Below are positions 13,562 to 14,882 of a stretch of 14,882 nucleotides of DNA, piece after piece. The notes below the pieces were generated by a model. The model was given only the letters and a program-made list of their open reading frames with translations. It did not search any database and was not told the origin of the DNA. Position numbers and translations under genes: made by a program. Within the stretch, counting starts at the first letter, position 1; the number at the start of each line of letters is the position of its first letter. Source of the stretch: Candidatus Aminicenantota bacterium (GTDB lineage Bacteria > Acidobacteriota > B3-B38 > Guanabaribacteriales > B3-B38); the NCBI GenBank assembly GCA_029880275.1, contig JAOUOQ010000023.1, positions 1 to 14,882 on the forward strand. The letters run 5' to 3'.

Positions 13562-14882
13562 CTTTTAAGCTCCTCAGAGGTATGCCTATCAGAATAGCTG
13601 CCAATAGGGCAAATACCACCAGCCCCCCCAAGGGATTCTGCCCTATAGCTGGTAGGTGGATATCCGCTACTACCAGGGCTGCTATCAAGACTCCGGTCAA
13701 CGCCTCCCCGGCAATAAGCCCTGAGGCGAGGAGAATCCCTACATTCTCCCCTCTACCAGCCAGCTCCTTGCCGAGCTTTCGGCGCTGATATATTCTGGTC
13801 ACGACATACTTAATCACCCCTCCCACGAAAATAGCGGCTGTGGTCTGCAAGGGAAGATACATACCCACTGCGATCAGCATAGGGGAAGGGGACTTAATAA
13901 GGATCAACCCAATGGAGAAGACCATCCCCACCAGCACCAGCGCCCAAGCCATAGTCCCGCCAACAATCCCCTGGGACAACATCGACATCAAACCTGCCTG
14001 AGGCGCAGGGAGGCCGGGTCCTCCTATCCCTCCAGGGGTGCCTCGATGGAGGATACTGAGGGGGAATACCATCACCAGACTGGCGGCTATAACCCCTATG
14101 ATACAGGCAATCTCCATCTTCCATGGAGTTCCACCTAAAATATGCCCCACCTTGAGGTCTTGCATTATATCGCCTGCTACTCCCGAGGAACAACAAACCA
14201 CGGCAGCTATACCCAGCACAGCAGCGATCCCCAGAGGACCTTTCAGTCCAATGAGAACCATTAATAGGGCGGCTATTATCAGAGTGGTAAGGGTCAAACC
14301 GGAGATAGGGTTATTGGAACTCCCTATCAAGCCTACTAAATATCCGGCCACCGCGGCGAAAAGGAAACCTGCCACCGTCATTACCACCGTTGAAAGAAGG
14401 GCGCCCCCTATACTCTGGCTGAAATAATAATAGATGAAAAATATCGGTATCATCAGCAACAAAATAGCGGTGATCACCGACTTGAAGGAAAGGTCCTTTT
14501 CCAGCCGATTGGGGGTGATTTCGCCCGTCTTCACCCTCTTTATATCCCGAAAGGCGCGGCCAACCCCCTGGGTGAGTGACTTTCTCATTTTGAACAGGGT
14601 ATAAAAGGCTCCCACCAGCATAGCACCCACTGCTAACGGCCTCACCATGGTGAACCATACCGATTCGCTCAGGGTGAGCCAACTCACGGTTTCCCCATCG
14701 GGGAGATAGCCACCTACCAAATTGGCAAAGGCGGGATTGATAAACAGCAGTAAGGGCACCAGCAATATCCAACCAAACACTCCTCCAGAAAAAACCACTG
14801 CCGCTAACTTCGGTCCGATAATGTAACCTACCCCTATCATAGCTGGCGATGCCGCAGGCGAGCGGAGAAAAACACCTCCAGA
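13539..14882 (-). CDS. OPT-family (oligopeptide) transporter, C-terminal 447 residues; 5' end outside window
   Basis: A multi-spanning inner-membrane transporter of the OPT family, importing small peptides or metal chelates. The frame stays open to the window edge: the codons before the ATG at 14840 read SGGVFLRSPAASPA and join MIGVGYIIGPKLAAVVFSGG, a known OPT motif. The ATG at 14840 is therefore internal, and the N-terminal part lies beyond the window. About ten hydrophobic segments follow, with a charged cytoplasmic stretch (FRDIKRVKTGEITPNRLEKD), a loop with VGHILGGTPWKMEIACIIG, and a terminal LLASGLIAGEALTGVLIAAL. Full members are usually about 600-700 residues. It overlaps the PqqD-family gene and is probably co-translated with it. 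Confidence 0.92.
   Translation of the reverse strand, partial: SGGVFLRSPAASPAMIGVGYIIGPKLAAVVFSGGVFGWILLVPLLLFINPAFANLVGGYLPDGETVSWLTLSESVWFTMVRPLAVGAMLVGAFYTLFKMRKSLTQGVGRAFRDIKRVKTGEITPNRLEKDLSFKSVITAILLLMIPIFFIYYYFSQSIGGALLSTVVMTVAGFLFAAVAGYLVGLIGSSNNPISGLTLTTLIIAALLMVLIGLKGPLGIAAVLGIAAVVCCSSGVAGDIMQDLKVGHILGGTPWKMEIACIIGVIAASLVMVFPLSILHRGTPGGIGGPGLPAPQAGLMSMLSQGIVGGTMAWALVLVGMVFSIGLILIKSPSPMLIAVGMYLPLQTTAAIFVGGVIKYVVTRIYQRRKLGKELAGRGENVGILLASGLIAGEALTGVLIAALVVADIHLPAIGQNPLGGLVVFALLAAILIGIPLRSLKGATEKSS

Overview
The window is bacterial chromosome. It holds thirteen convincing protein genes, twelve on the minus strand, packed closely, with no rRNA, tRNA, CRISPR array or recognisable transposon. 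Bacterial RecA, intrinsic terminators, sigma-70-like promoters, Shine-Dalgarno (SD) sequences and a diderm-style mix (RodZ-like protein, putative lipoprotein, periplasmic domains) point to a Gram-negative-type bacterium. The repeat protein next to recA, the PqqD/OPT pair and the N-terminally extended NhaC antiporter recall Acidobacteriota, Aminicenantes or deltaproteobacterial lineages, but that placement is an impression from gene families, not a measurement.

Layout, read in the direction of transcription (right to left). (1) 14882-13208: the C-terminal part of an OPT-family transporter, whose end overlaps a small PqqD-family gene, closed by two tandem hairpins. (2) 13104-10277: a putative lipoprotein, a RodZ-like membrane HTH protein and a helical-repeat protein of unknown function. 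(3) 10213-9046: recA with its own strong promoter and its own terminator. (4) 9034-5103: a TrkA/KtrA-type K+ regulatory subunit, an NhaC-family antiporter with an added secreted N-terminal domain, and a geranylgeranyl-reductase-family flavoprotein. (5) 4683-5102, plus strand: the only rightward gene, a PPC/DUF296 protein that meets the flavoprotein stop codon to stop codon. (6) 4459-1: an acyl-CoA carboxylase locus, with the MmdA/PccB-type carboxyltransferase first and the biotin carboxylase (accC) last and cut by the window edge. Between them lie a nitroreductase, a metallophosphoesterase and a very AT-rich DUF5677-like gene that looks foreign.

The carboxyltransferase and biotin carboxylase should work together as a biotin-dependent propionyl/methylmalonyl- or acetyl-CoA carboxylase; the biotin carrier is not in the window. 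TrkA and NhaC suggest joint K+/Na+ homeostasis. No complete new defence or mobile system is visible. The most interesting signals are non-coding: two intergenic hairpins whose loops share a near-identical motif while their stems differ, an inverted repeat bracketing the recA promoter, and the foreign gene spliced into the carboxylase locus up to the accC start codon.
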